A stretch of 11,090 nucleotides of DNA, taken from Eimeria necatrix. Lineage: Eukaryota > Apicomplexa > Conoidasida > Eucoccidiorida > Eimeriidae. Positions 1 to 7,426 of the stretch are shown here, in pieces. The first letter of the stretch is position 1; each line of letters begins with the position of its first letter. The notes under the pieces were generated by a model, which worked only from the letters and a program-made list of their open reading frames with translations, was not told where the DNA came from and ran no database searches. Location: NCBI RefSeq assembly GCF_000499385.1, contig NW_013651925.1:1-11090 (forward strand), read 5' to 3'. The translations under genes and the position numbers were made by a program.

Positions 1-118
1 ACTTTTTGTCTGGTAAGAGGGCCCTGTCTCCCTCCAGTCTTGCGACCCCTCGTAGGTCGCTGGCTAGCTATCCTCTCTAGAGCACTAACCAGCCCCATTG
101 TAGTGTCTGTGCACTACA
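1..118 (-). repeat. Partial LTR, running off the left edge
   Basis: On the minus strand the sequence starts TGTAGTGC at 118 with a hairpin (99-118), then CAATGGGGCTGG and a TAGCTA stretch at about 64-69. It matches the first ~50 bp of the LTR at 7311-7363 in the same orientation. The flanking bases above 118 do not clearly match the polypurine side of the other copy, so 118 is a real element boundary. It may be a solo LTR, or the first LTR of an element whose body lies to the left. Similarity becomes weak below about base 60. Confidence 0.55.
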
Positions 119-268
119 GCTTAGCTCTGCATAGACTGAAGTGTAGCGCTCTTAGCTTGCGAGGTAGCATATGAAAGCATTACGGCAGTCCGTAGCTCTG
201 CCCAAAGGTATGCGAACCTGAAGAAATTGCAGCAACGCTTCCTTCTGCATCCTACTTGCGACCGCTCG

Positions 269-526
269 TTAGAGACCATCTGTCACTGAATGCATCGTCG
301 TGCAATGCTCCACGGCTATCCTGTCGTTCCTTATGCAGTTGTTCCAATGGTCTATCCACGTGTAATAGCACCAGCTGCTAGGCTTTGTTGCATTTCCCAG
401 ACTGTGGGTGAACCTATGGCCAGTTGTGTTTACTGGCAGCTGCTTAGTTGAACACGTCCGAAGCTCTGTTGTTGCCGCGTTGCTGGTGAGTTGTTGGCAG
501 GTTAAGGGGTATGATCGAGGAAGCAT
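269..526 (-). CDS. Cysteine block A: unknown short cysteine-containing reading frame
   Basis: An 85-codon minus-strand frame, beginning at TTG/CTG-type codons or ATG near 526. Its core (454-293) starts CSTKQLPVNTTGHRFTHSLG, continues KPSSWCYYTWIDHWNNC and ends AVEHCTTM. Cysteines are spaced C-x27-C-x10-C-x10-C. The core is paralogous to 1258-1419. By my hand count the two differ at about 37 of 162 bases with no insertion or deletion, and only two of the codon differences are silent. The spacing does not match a domain I can name with confidence. It may be an exon of a host gene family, for example of surface proteins, or a decayed copy. No splice sites were assigned. Confidence 0.4.
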   Translation of the reverse strand: MLPRSYPLTCQQLTSNAATTELRTCSTKQLPVNTTGHRFTHSLGNATKPSSWCYYTWIDHWNNCIRNDRIAVEHCTTMHSVTDGL

Positions 527-604
527 TTTGCTCCTAAATTATAGCACCAACAGTCTCGCAGTGTGTGCCTGAAGCTCGGGAGTGCGTGACACTTTTTGTC
601 GCTC

Positions 605-1270
605 TCAGGAAGGCGTGCGCGAGGGTCGCATGTGGTGTGGGTGGTCAGCAGGTGTCGTGTCAGCGCGAACGCAAGAGCAGGATGCTAGTTCTTTATCGGA
701 GGGAATTTGCAAGGGGAGAAAATGACTAGTTGACTCAGCTGCAGTAAGAGCGACTGGACAGGAAGCTGGGCGCCTAGAGCCTCGCCAGGAGATATATATA
801 CAGATGCGTTGTAGCACCAAGGATTCAGTGGGAGCAGGGCGTCTACCCGCGCAATCGTGGCTCACATTCTTTCGCGCGTTATTACGCCTGCATAATACGA
901 CTTCGTGCCCCGTAGTGGACGAGATATCCAGTCTACGTTTGTAGTCTTGGGTCAGATGTAGCGCGATGATTACTTTCCGAGCTGCACTGCAGTACGTTAC
1001 GAGGCCGATTTGGGTGTATGGGGAGAAAAGAGAGGCGTTTGCGCCTTCACTTCCTACCATCTGAAAGCATATGAATGAGTCATGGGGCATTCTGAGAAGC
1101 GTCACTGGTGACGGCCAAGACGTGTTTTTAATGTAAAGTGAGTGTGGCGCGACTCGGACGCTGTGGCTATTATATAACGAGGAGCGAGCAGCCAGTCTTG
1201 ATGCATAAGCCATTTGTTTGGCAGTTAGTTTGCTAGTGACTTCATTGTTGCGCGCTTCATTGTTGCGCAC
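605..1270 (-). CDS. Unassigned open frame of 221 codons
   Basis: This is the longest frame not explained by the retroelement. It is long for chance in a window of this size and composition, but not decisively so. The product has no signal peptide, membrane segment or motif that I recognise. It is moderately rich in Ser, Arg and Cys and ends in a His/Pro/Arg-rich tail. Its first codons lie in the 15-bp duplication and in a different frame from cysteine block B, so it is not a simple continuation of that block. It could be an exon or a random open frame. Confidence 0.22.
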   Translation of the reverse strand: MRNNEARNNEVTSKLTAKQMAYASRLAARSSLYNSHSVRVAPHSLYIKNTSWPSPVTLLRMPHDSFICFQMVGSEGANASLFSPYTQIGLVTYCSAARKVIIALHLTQDYKRRLDISSTTGHEVVLCRRNNARKNVSHDCAGRRPAPTESLVLQRICIYISWRGSRRPASCPVALTAAESTSHFLPLQIPSDKELASCSCVRADTTPADHPHHMRPSRTPS

Positions 1271-1271
1271 T
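1242..1271. repeat. 15-bp tandem duplication
   Basis: TCATTGTTGCGCGCT is followed by TCATTGTTGCGCACT, two copies with one difference. Block A has no counterpart of the extra copy, so the duplication arose in block B. Confidence 0.8.
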
Positions 1272-1419
1272 GCTTAATGGCATTGCAGTTGCCGTTTGTG
1301 CAGGCGTCCCCATGGTCTGCCCACCTGTAATAGCATCACGTGCTAGGCTTTGTTGCTCGTCCCAGATAGTGGGTGAACCTACTGCCAGCTGTGTTTACTA
1401 GCAGTTGCTTAGTTGAACA
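1258..1419 (-). pseudogene. Cysteine block B, paralogue of 293-454
   Basis: Fifty-four codons align with block A without a gap. It begins CSTKQLLVNTAGSRFTHYLG and ends CNAIKQCATM. The four cysteines of block A are kept (C-x27-C-x10-C-x10-C), with one more Cys added. The Trp before the second Cys has become TGA. Downstream, a 15-bp tandem duplication is followed by a stop. On its N-terminal side it is cut by the plus-strand gag. I do not recognise the domain; a secreted or surface host protein would fit the cysteines, but that is inference. Confidence 0.5.
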
Positions 1420-1941
1420 CGGACCAGTTTGCGGCTGTAGCGGAGCGTGGAGTTGGGATCGTCCCCGACGAACTCGCTGAGTTCTACTGCGCTGGGCTAT
1501 CAACTGACATCCATCTTCTCATTACAAATAATGGGATGGTGAGGTATTCCTCCTGGGAACAAGCGGCGACAGCAGCAGCGCGACTCTATGAACCTAAGCA
1601 GACTGTGCTAGGGCTACGAGAAAGGGCTAGTCGAGCGATAAGGGCTGCTACAGAGGCAAATGCAACCCATCGGAAACAGGAAAATGAAACTAGGCCTGGA
1701 AGAAACTCCGGGAACTGCTACGATTGTCAGGGTCGTGGGCACCCTGCACGAGTTTGCCCCAGCAAAGGGGAACGAACCAAGCGGCCAGGCGAGACCTGCA
1801 AGAAGTGTGGAGGTGTTGGACACTATGCTCGTGACTGTCCTACACAACGACCAAGGCCGTGCCGAGCCGAAAAAGAAGAGCAGCGGGCAACCTATCCGTC
1901 CCAGCACTGAGAAGACCAAACGTTTAAACCGCGAGGCCTAG
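1417..1941 (+). pseudogene. gag: Gag fragment with two CCHC zinc knuckles, plus strand
   Basis: This is the opposite-strand relative of the gag at 6000-6430. It starts inside the protein at TDQFAAVAERGVGIVPDELA and continues with FYCAGLSTDIHLLITNN, SSWEQAATAAARLYEPKQTV and a basic region. Two perfect CCHC nucleocapsid knuckles follow: CYDCQGRGHPARVC (1716-1757) and CKKCGGVGHYARDC (1797-1838). After the knuckles the frame closes at 1910; a neighbouring frame stays open to 1941. The N-terminal half of Gag is absent, because at 1417-1421 the sequence switches to an unrelated cysteine-containing block. No initiation codon belongs to it. Of the gag copies here it is the least damaged: no internal stop occurs before 1908. 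Confidence 0.93.
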
Positions 1942-1961
1942 GCGTTGTTGGAGACGAGCGT
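1942..1961 (+). repeat. Left arm of a 20-bp inverted repeat
   Basis: GCGTTGTTGGAGACGAGCGT matches the reverse complement of 3166-3185 at 19 of 20 positions. It begins immediately after the stop that ends the plus-strand gag frame (TAG at 1939-1941). Confidence 0.75.
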
Positions 1962-3165
1962 TCTAGGCCGCGTAGCCATGGCAAAGGGATGATGTGAAAT
2001 GGAAACATCACGAGGACTCTGGGAGCTCTTATGGAGGTCTCTCCCACCGATATGAGGATATATTGAGAGCAATAGAGGCCGGGTTTGCTTGGGTTACACA
2101 CCGCATGCTTTTACAGTGCAAAACATTGTAGGGACTAAGGTATGTTACTCATGAAGGGAGAGGTGTTAAAGGTATCACTTTGAGAGAAAGCAGCAGAGGC
2201 CCTGGCGAGCATCGGCAGAATGTCAATTAAAAGGTGATGAGAAAAGGATATCATCGCAGTCGAGGCCGCTTAGAAAGCTATCAGAAACTACCAAGGAAGT
2301 GGAACAACATAAGGGCCGTGAAGATAGAGGCTAGCGAAGGAGGCATTAGCCTGTTGTAAGTACAGAGTCCGGCGTTATATGGCATCAGAAAAGCACGGCG
2401 TTTAGCAGCGAGAGCGAACTTGGAAACTAGAGAAATGTGACGGGGTTACAGTAGAATGGCAGATTATGCTAGAGAGTGCACTACTTCGGGCTGAATCTGG
2501 ATGGCGCCTCACGGTAACAAGGGACCTCCAGCGCCTGTCCGTGGGAAGAGTGCAACTCAACATTGAACGCTGGAGACTAGGCATTGCCTAGGAGAAAGTA
2601 CTGATTGTAGTAGAAGTGGTAAGCCGCGGCGCTGAGCTGCTGTGACAGGGCCCAAAGCCAGAAATGTCTTGCCTTACTGCAAGAAGCAGTAAGGGAAGGC
2701 ATTGCTGCTACTCTTCAGACACGAAGAAAGGGATAACGTCCACTAGCCAGAAATGCATAACGGCCTCTTCCGTTTCCAGCAGAAAATTCAATTAGACGTC
2801 AGAAACACTATTACAGAGTGTAGTAAGCCGTGAACTCGATAGTAAGGAAAAGTAAGAGGTGGAGCAAACCTAGGAATTAGCCCGCATGAAGGCGACTGTG
2901 GCGAAAGCTATTATTTGAAAAGGTAACTGGAAAATTCCATTTTAGGACCATATTGGCTCAATCAATTCAAGATTAGGAGGCAGGTTTAATCTGACGAGCT
3001 GAAAGCCTATGTAAATGACGGCGTTGTGGCGTACCCGCAGAGAGCAATAGCGAAGAAAAGAAAACACGCACTTGGCCGAGCGTTGGACGTTCCCGGAGCT
3101 CTTTGAACAAGGGATTTTTTTAGAAATATAAACAGAAAACGCTTTGAACTAGTTAATTCGAGGCC
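1962..3165. other. Purine-rich segment without genes, bounded by the 20-bp inverted repeat
   Basis: The plus strand is visibly rich in A and G over almost the whole segment, and all six frames are closed by many stops. The longest frames are about 60-70 codons on the minus strand with no recognisable motif. Short pieces recur (GAGGCC several times, AGCCAGAAATG twice), which hints at a decayed repetitive sequence. It could be a non-autonomous insert between the inverted arms or a remnant of retroelement sequence; I cannot tell. Confidence 0.45.
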
Positions 3166-3185
3166 ACGCTCGTCTCCAACTACGC
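3166..3185 (-). repeat. Right arm of a 20-bp inverted repeat
   Basis: On the minus strand GCGTAGTTGGAGACGAGCGT pairs with 1942-1961 with one mismatch. It lies where the protease fragment coming from the right fades out. Confidence 0.75.
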
Positions 3186-3239
3186 AGAAGGTGAGAAGAA
3201 TTCACCGTGGCCCGATGTTGAGCTTAAGTACAGTCTGTT

Positions 3240-3916
3240 TTGTTGTGTCGCCTCAGATTCGAGGAGAACCGAACTGCCAACTTAGATGCTCGTCGTATCA
3301 TGCAAACACTACTTTGTCTTTTCCACGTGTGACAGATACACCGAACTGCATTTTCCGATACATCTCAGCGGGTTCCAGACGAAACACTCTCAGTCATAAG
3401 AAACGTGTCCCATTAAGAAGTCCCTGGAAAAGCGTGCATGTCCGCACCACATGGTCAACCCCGTCACAACCCGATCAATGCGTAATCCTTCACCTGTAGC
3501 TACGGTGAACCTATGCTTTTCTGGATGTATTCGCATCTTGAGCTGCAGCCGTTCGATTGTTTTAGGACTAAGAAAGTTCTCGAAGCCCCAGTGTCCAAGA
3601 CCGCCTTACATGAACTCCTTCCAAGCTCAACACGAAGTACCGCTGTCGCACTCACATAACACAAAGCCTCTTTGTTGTAAGACTCCTTCGCAGAAGTTGA
3701 CGGCCACCAATGCAGCACGATCTCTGTTGCTTCTGGCCTGCAGTATTCCTCTGTTGCCTTTGAAGACTTCCCGCTGCTATCCGTCTTCTCGTACGAAGCC
3801 TGTTCACTCCGGATCGGCGACCCCCAAACTCCCACTCGTTTCAGCTTAGTTGCCATTTGAGCTTCGTGGCTTGCTTGGACACAAACTACGGGCATACTTC
3901 CTGTGCGTGGCGTCAT
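3240..3916 (-). pseudogene. Retropepsin (aspartic protease) fragment of a chromovirus
   Basis: Retropepsin cleaves the Gag-Pol polyprotein. The minus-strand frame contains LGRSSCKAVLDTGASRTF, with the catalytic Asp in DTGAS (GAC at 3593-3595). One base appears to be lost in a T run at about 3573-3576. The neighbouring frame then continues the protease fold with KMRIHPEKHRFTVATGEGLR, VVTGLTMWCGHARFSRDFLM and GHVSYD, before a TGA at 3390-3392. Beyond this, decayed linker-like sequence can be followed weakly to about 3240. The ~100 residues before DTGAS (3916-3660) are hydrophilic, as expected between nucleocapsid and protease. Gag knuckles are not found immediately upstream. The right boundary is only where the frame opens. 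Confidence 0.82.
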
Positions 3917-5999
3917 GCGCGTTACTAAAGCAGCTAGCCGGCGGCTTTTAGTCTAGCTGAATAAGTAACACTGTGCTGGCAGTCATGTGGCTGGTTCTCG
4001 CAGTGCAATGCCTTAGCACTTTGGGCCCTCAATGGCGTTGCGTCATTTCTGTGCACACTGGAAAAGTTAAGAATGCATGCTATATTGCAGCGTCGAAGCT
4101 TGTGAGTTTTCTGGGAAGCTGTAAATTTTTTTTTTGAAATTAAGGAAGGATCACACAGCCATGAGAAAACACATTTTCTAGCTTAACGGATGGATTCCGT
4201 GACGTCGCTATGCTGCAGGAAATTCAGTGGCTCAGAATGGTGTTCAGAGATGTTGATTATCTGAGATGGCTGTGGATGCATTTTTGGCTTTGCTCAAGCA
4301 GGTTTGTCCCTCTCATGGCAAACGAAAATTAATGTCCAAGGTCTAAGGACACTGTGTTACCTTCGGCAGTAACAATGATACTGCCCTGGGTAGAGCAGCA
4401 GCAATGTGAACGCAAAGAATTATAGCGCATGTTGTCTGTGAAGCAAGCTCTCTGCTGGTGGTCATTAGTGTTAGTGAGTGTCGTTCAAGTGCATTTCGCT
4501 AGTGCGCTGCTTTCCTCTTGTCAATTTTGAATGGAAAAGGCCTGGTACTTCTTCGATATGTGGAGGCTGGTAACTTTGGCAGGGCAGTTTTTCTGTTGCG
4601 TGAGTAATGTCAATAGCTAGCTCTGGACAGAATGATTCGAAAAAGGTTTTATGGTGCGCGGCGCCCGCCAGCATATCGCTTATCTGCAGCTCTCTGCATG
4701 GAAGCATGCCTCAAGATGTAGCTCGCACACGGATAGCTACCGTGGTTGCAGCTCTGCAATGTATTGAAGGTTCAAAATCAGTTTGGTTAGTTACAAGAGA
4801 TCAAAATCAAATCGACGTTTTCTGAGTTGACAGTGTGTGTTACGTTGCCGTTGCCTCCAATGCTCGAAAATAAGTGCCGCAGCGGTGATTTATTCTCCCT
4901 TTTATATGGCTTTTGAAATGATTTATTTCGGGCGTTTATGCATCACTAAGTGCCTTCTCCATTGAAGCTCCCCATGCCGAAAGTACAAAAACGATATGCG
5001 TCCTTAAGTCTACGTAATTGTGTCATCGCGCTGTTGCGCCCATGATTTATTCTCGAAACTCTACTGAAACACTAACGCTGGACGCTCGCGGGGAGTCACA
5101 GCTCCAAACGCTGCTAATGAGCTGTCACCAGCGTAGGGGAAAGTGCCGAAAGCTTTATAGAATGAAACGTTGTGCTGTTTCATCAGAATGGGAGGCATAG
5201 TCCTTACGTTCTTCCTTATCGCAGCAAAGTGAGGAGATTTTATAGTCTATTTTTGTGTTGTGGAGTAAAGAAACAGAAGCGTTTTGTGGAATGTCATGCG
5301 TGCAGATAGCGGTAACTTCGGGTTTAGTCGAATTGGTGAATCGTCGCTTACTGGATGAAACCACCTGGCAGCACTTCCAGCGGTACTTTCCCGGTTCATC
5401 TCACAGCACATATGCTGAGTCTACAGGAACGTTGTTGCATTAGAGAACCAAAATTTCTACGACCTAGCATATATATATATTAATAACTTAGGAAACAAAA
5501 TATTTATAACACTTGGCTCTTCAACAGTATGACGGCTACTTCTGGGACTTTGTCTGCCGTGATGTGTAATACGTGAGCTGGGTTAAGATCGTTTTTCATT
5601 TGGTTTGTTGTGTTGTCCTTGTCAATGCTTTATCTGCAACTCATGGATGGAAATACTATAACTTTGCTTGCCTCATTCAGCCATACTAAATTAAGCTGTG
5701 GTGCATTAGCATGTTGACACCGGTTGCAGCTGCCTGTCAATTTTTTGCTGAAGTGCTAGACTAGTCTGATGTAAAACTGAGGCATGTGCAAGTTCGTTAA
5801 TTGTAGTCGGAGAAAAAATTCCGTGTGCAGGAATCATTGACGTGACTGACTTTTTGGCTGCAAATCTCACGGCATGACGTTGCTTTCTCTGCACGTTTTA
5901 TCGTCGCGTGACAGCAATATTGCGCTTATCGCAAGCCATATGCCTAGTGAATCCAACATTAATATTTGACTCATTAGTAACACCCGTTGTACAGCACCC
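3917..5999. other. 2.1 kb without a recognisable gene
   Basis: Only short frames of 60-80 codons occur on either strand, with no domain or motif that I recognise. The stretch holds a run of T's at about 4127-4136, an (AT)n patch at about 5469-5481 and scattered AT-rich pieces. It separates a minus-strand gag fragment that ends near 6000 from a minus-strand protease fragment that begins near 3916, so it may be inserted DNA. It could equally be host intergenic or intron sequence. Confidence 0.5.
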
Positions 6000-6430
6000 T
6001 TCTTTTCACTGCACTTGAAACTGGGACAAGCGCGTTGCAGGTGTCTTCGGCCCGGACACTCGTTGCAGTTGTCGGGGTTTCCCCCAAAACTGTTTTCGTT
6101 CTCCTGGCTCCGACGGGGTCCATTTGCTTGGAGAGCTTCTCTGATGGCTCGACTGGTCCTTCCTCGTAGCTCTTACACTGTCTGCTTAGGCTTGTCGAGT
6201 TGCGCTCCTGCTGTCACCGCTTGTTCCCAAGAGGGATACTTCACCTGCACGTTATTTGCCATGAGAAAATGGAGGTCCGTTGGTAGCCCGGCGCAGCAGT
6301 ACTCAGCGAGTTCGTGGGTGGCGATTCCACACCACGCTCCGCTACAGCCGCAAACTGGTCCGTGTATTTCTTAGGGTTACCATTCCACCGTACTTTAGAC
6401 AACTCCGTCAGCAATTGACTTTGAGACATT
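6000..6430 (-). pseudogene. gag: Gag fragment: capsid C-terminal region and first zinc knuckle
   Basis: Gag forms the particle that packages element RNA. From MSQSQLLTELSKVRWNGNPK the frame runs through KYTDQFAAVAERGV. It then loses one base near 6326-6328 and continues as ATHELAEYCCAGLPTDLHFL and VKYPSWEQAVTAGAQLDKPK, reaches a TAA at 6173-6175, and ends with a CCHC knuckle, CNECPGRRHLQRAC (6026-6067, C-x2-C-x4-H-x4-C). The same features in the same order are seen in the plus-strand gag at 1417-1838, so the assignment does not rest on the knuckle alone. The second knuckle is missing: similarity stops near 6000, where unrelated DNA starts. Confidence 0.88.
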
Positions 6431-6840
6431 TTTTTTTCGAGCCATTTATTCCTACCATGAATGCGCTATTTGAGAGAGTCCTGAATGTCTCTACATCATG
6501 ATTATTCTGCAATGGAGGAGCAACAGACCATGACAGCTGCACACAGCTTGTCACGTTAAACATGAAACGAAGCGCACGATCAGTAACGTTCGGCTTACTA
6601 AAATAAAGACCATGTAGCATGTGTTCGGGGACTCTCAGAAACCAGCAAACTTTCTTCATGATGGCGTACTCCATATCTGTTCGAAACGTCCTGGCCAGCA
6701 ATATCTTCTAGATACTGCAAATATGCATACTGGGAGCAATACAAGGCCGCGTAGCACGTGGCGTTTACTTCACTAGGTAGAGGCAATGACAACCAATAAC
6801 ACAACGCTGATGGAGCGCCCAATACATGCACTCTCACTGC
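6408..6840 (-). pseudogene. Possible gag N-terminal/capsid region upstream of the conserved gag block
   Basis: Two overlapping minus-strand frames (6598-6837 and 6408-6701) suggest one old coding stretch with a frameshift near 6690. The second frame contains DRALRFMFN, a Trp-containing stretch and ETFRTLSNSAFMVGI, an arrangement like the capsid region before the conserved YTDQF block in Ty3/gypsy Gag. It enters a run of nine A's at about 6430-6438, where a one-base slip would join it to the MSQSQLLTEL frame. No strong motif proves it. A fragment of a cysteine-containing host gene is the alternative. No ATG opens the first frame. Confidence 0.35.
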
Positions 6841-6936
6841 AAAATATGAAACGACTTACCGTAGTTAATCATCGTACTCGCTCATGTCGTGAGCACGAAA
6901 AACTGCACGCAGCGAGCAAATTAGCATTACTCTCTT
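6841..6936. other. Segment between LTR end and gag-like region
   Basis: Ninety-six bases lie between the LTR end and the first gag-like frame. If the LTR were the 5' LTR of the gag copy, this would be its leader. I see no TGG-type primer binding site directly after the LTR end (AAGAGAGTAATGC on the minus strand). The only short start frame, MSEYDD, stops at once. Confidence 0.4.
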
Positions 6937-7046
6937 TGTAGTACACTGCGTTCTCTACAGCGTCTACGATGCTGCACAACCCTCGACTCTGGCGTTCAAT
7001 GAAATCTTCTCTACTACCGACACATCGGTCGCGTATCCTCTACCAA

Positions 7047-7052
7047 TTTATT
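7047..7052 (-). terminator. LTR polyadenylation signal
   Basis: AATAAA on the minus strand, about 185 bp downstream of the LTR TATA box and 110 bp before the LTR end, where an R-region poly(A) signal is expected. Confidence 0.45.
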
Positions 7053-7233
7053 AAAAAGACCGTTTCATATCAAGTTCTCAAAATCATATTTCATAAAGTC
7101 GCTTTGTTGTCGTTCTTGCTTTGCTGGTCCGGTGAGGATGTGACGCGCACCGATGCCGGCGTTGTCGGCAGCCCCAATCTCAGGGCATTCGCAGGCATTC
7201 CTAGCTTATGAATGTTAATTTGTTAATAAATTG

Positions 7234-7241
7234 TATTTATA
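7234..7241 (-). promoter_or_regulatory. LTR TATA box
   Basis: The minus strand reads TATAAATA in an AT-rich patch about 125 bp inside the LTR. This is a plausible core promoter for the element transcript. Confidence 0.5.
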
Positions 7242-7343
7242 TTTCACAAGTAAGAGAATACAGCGCTCAATCCGCCTCCCAACCTCTTAATTGCCTATAC
7301 GTCGTCATTTAGCTATGCTCCATAGGTCACCAGCAAGCCCCAC

Positions 7344-7363
7344 TGTAGTGCCTGCGCACTACA
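7344..7363 (-). repeat. Perfect 8-bp hairpin at the LTR start
   Basis: TGTAGTGC-CTGC-GCACTACA: two 8-base arms with a 4-base loop at the outer end of the LTR. A second, slightly decayed version lies at 99-118 (7-base arms), so the structure belongs to the LTR family. Confidence 0.85.
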
Positions 7364-7364
7364 A

Positions 7365-7375
7365 CTACCTCCCTT
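7365..7375 (-). promoter_or_regulatory. Polypurine tract next to the 3' LTR
   Basis: On the minus strand AAGGGAGGTAG lies one base before the LTR start TGTAGTGC. This is the position and composition of a plus-strand DNA primer in LTR retrotransposons. The stretch is short and was assigned by position. Confidence 0.6.
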
Positions 7376-7426
7376 GCCGGACTGAACGGGCCTATCCACA
7401 ACGCATTATTTCTGCCTTTCGAATCT

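Larger units (their letters stand above)
6937..7363 (-). repeat. Long terminal repeat, 427 bp, complete
   Basis: The LTR begins on the minus strand with TGTAGTGC (7363) and ends with GTACTACA (6937), giving a TG...CA element with 6-bp perfect terminal inverted repeats (TGTAGT/ACTACA). It follows the pol end and the polypurine tract. Inside, in the right order, are a TATA box (7234-7241) and an AATAAA signal (7047-7052), which fits a U3-R-U5 layout. The first ~50 bp resemble bases 67-118 of the window. The right boundary is firm. The left boundary rests on the terminal repeat and is less certain, because the second copy of this LTR is not in the window. Confidence 0.75.

Noticed and set aside
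11..22. TGGTAAGAGGGC resembles a primer binding site for initiator tRNA-Met
   Set aside because: It lies inside sequence that matches an LTR in the opposite orientation, and there is no CA-ending LTR directly before it on the plus strand.
1614..1919. Minus-strand frame of 101 codons
   Set aside because: It is antisense to the gag zinc-knuckle region, whose plus-strand motifs are unambiguous.
4720..4765. Weak similarity on the minus strand to the bases upstream of cysteine block A (an AATT-like peptide), which could be the displaced continuation of block B
   Set aside because: The match is short, needs a gap and has a stop in one of the frames. It is not distinguishable from chance.
3919..5983. 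Possible 12-bp terminal inverted repeat (GCGTTACTAAAG at 3919-3930 against the complement of 5972-5983) around the 2-kb gap
   Set aside because: Two mismatches in 12 bases are likely by chance when boundaries are searched freely, and no target duplication flanks the pair.
1960..6770. Shared short words (AGGCCGCGTAGC; GGCCT..TATTGCTC) between 1962-2090 and 6720-6770
   Set aside because: Exact matches of about 12 bases are expected several times in a window of this size. The longer one needs a gap.
6838..6860. A GTAAGT...GCAG stretch of 23 bases on the minus strand that, if removed, would join a short ATG frame to the frame at 6837
   Set aside because: Introns of that length are not expected in the likely host group, and the first exon would encode only four residues. 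The match is probably accidental.
6969..7211. Plus-strand open frame of 80 codons
   Set aside because: It lies wholly inside the LTR and has no recognisable domain.
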